From contig JABAKD010000022.1 of NCBI GenBank assembly GCA_012845835.1, positions 8,187,625 to 8,251,624 on the forward strand: 64,000 nt of DNA. The letters are read 5' to 3'. Positions 63,239-64,000 of the stretch are shown piece after piece. The notes below the pieces were generated by a model. It saw nothing but the letters and a program-made list of their open reading frames with translations, had not been told where the DNA came from and made no database searches. The DNA comes from Undaria pinnatifida (taxonomy: Eukaryota > Sar > Phaeophyceae > Laminariales > Alariaceae). The position numbers and the translations under genes are program-made. Within the stretch, counting starts at the first letter, position 1; each line of letters starts with the position of its first letter.

Positions 63239-64000
63239 TGAGGGGCCACAACAGTAGCTGAAGGCATTTGCCGAGGCGCCAATGAGGATGAATGGGAAGA
63301 ATGATGAGTGGCCGGAAAAGCCAAGCCAATAAGAGCGACAGCAGTGCCCACGGCGCCTTTTTTCTGGAGCTGGCTAGAGATCGCGTTGTGTTCGACGTTC
63401 TGCAGCCGCACCAGCAATCCGCTAGAAAACCCGCCGCAAGATCCATATGTATTGACCAGTGAAACCCGGGGATGGGACTATGATATCCCCTGACGATCGA
63501 TCACAGGCGGCGATGTCATGGGCTGAAATCGGCTCGACGGAGGTTTCGGGATGGAGAAGAGATCAGTGATGTCATGACGTTCGTGTATGGTCCGCGGCAG
63601 AGACAAGTAGCCGAACTCGTCGTCGGTGAAGGGTGGCTAGCGGTGAATGAGGCAGGAAGGAGGGGGGAGGTTTTTCTGGCCGGCACTGATTGTCACAAGT
63701 GACTCCATCCTCCATAGGGAGCTCCACCCTCGAGTCGATGCCCCGTATGATATGAAAGGCGCACATCACGTGCTTCGCTGGTGAGGGGTGTGGGCGGGCG
63801 GTCGATTGGTAATACTGGTGGGTTGGAATGGTAGAAACAAGCCCAGAAAAAAAACGCGGGAAAATCGTCGTCGCGGCGAAAGGTGGCGGTGAATGGGGCA
63901 GGAGGGAGAGGGAGGGAGAGGGGGGTGGGGGGGCGATCGCCCCCACCCCGGTCAGCGCCCGGTACACACGATGCGCACTAACTATCGTATAGCACACATG
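63239..64000. other. Window end; no supported gene
   Basis: A minus-strand frame at 63217-63417 reads LVRLQNVEHNAISSQLQKKG then AVGTAVALIGLAFPATHH. It has protein-like composition and could be a terminal exon of a gene beyond or within the edge, but no domain or splice partner could be recognised. 63870-63940 is G-rich simple sequence. Confidence 0.3.

Overview
This is nuclear DNA of a eukaryote, most likely a stramenopile and probably a brown alga. The reasons are GC-rich exons with GT-AG introns of about 0.3 to 8 kb, a tyrosine-recombinase (DIRS-like) retrotransposon relic, two short TTAGGG-type tracts, and very many poly-G/C runs, microsatellites and small inverted-repeat elements. The species call is inference. 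I see no bacterial-type operons, rRNA, convincing tRNA gene or CRISPR array.

Three multi-exon genes can be assembled from reading frame, splice sites and intron phase. (1) 7631-13113 (+) is a five-exon, about 1407-codon DDE transposase. It lies inside a 6.6-kb DNA transposon (7047-13659) that has imperfect terminal inverted repeats and a possible 3-bp GTA target duplication. Between its helix-turn-helix region and its catalytic core it carries a duplicated domain with a cysteine cluster. (2) 40304-26543 (-) is a seven-exon, 466-codon WBP4/FBP21-like spliceosomal protein with a U1/matrin-type zinc finger, a long polyproline region, a possible Tudor-like domain and a basic FKKRK tail. Its 7.6-kb first intron holds a DIRS-like relic and a large foldback element. 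(3) 42098-56696 (+) is a ten-exon GDA1/CD39 nucleoside triphosphate diphosphohydrolase with all five apyrase-conserved regions and a C-terminal membrane anchor. Genes 2 and 3 are head to head, with about 1.8 kb between their starts.

The rest is repeat-dominated: 1-7046 (a GAAGCTTCC foldback satellite and dispersed repeats), 13660-26542 (tandem arrays, poly-G runs, MITE-like elements) and 56697-64000 (more copies of the same families, a tRNA-Met-like short repeat, two tandem duplications). I found no convincing gene in these stretches.

The most unusual points are the duplicated cysteine-bearing domain in an apparently intact transposase, a Tudor-like domain where WBP4 relatives have WW domains, decayed partial copies ('echoes') of exons beside real exons in both host genes, and a short coding-like module that recurs about ten times in both orientations, once inside a small inverted-repeat element.
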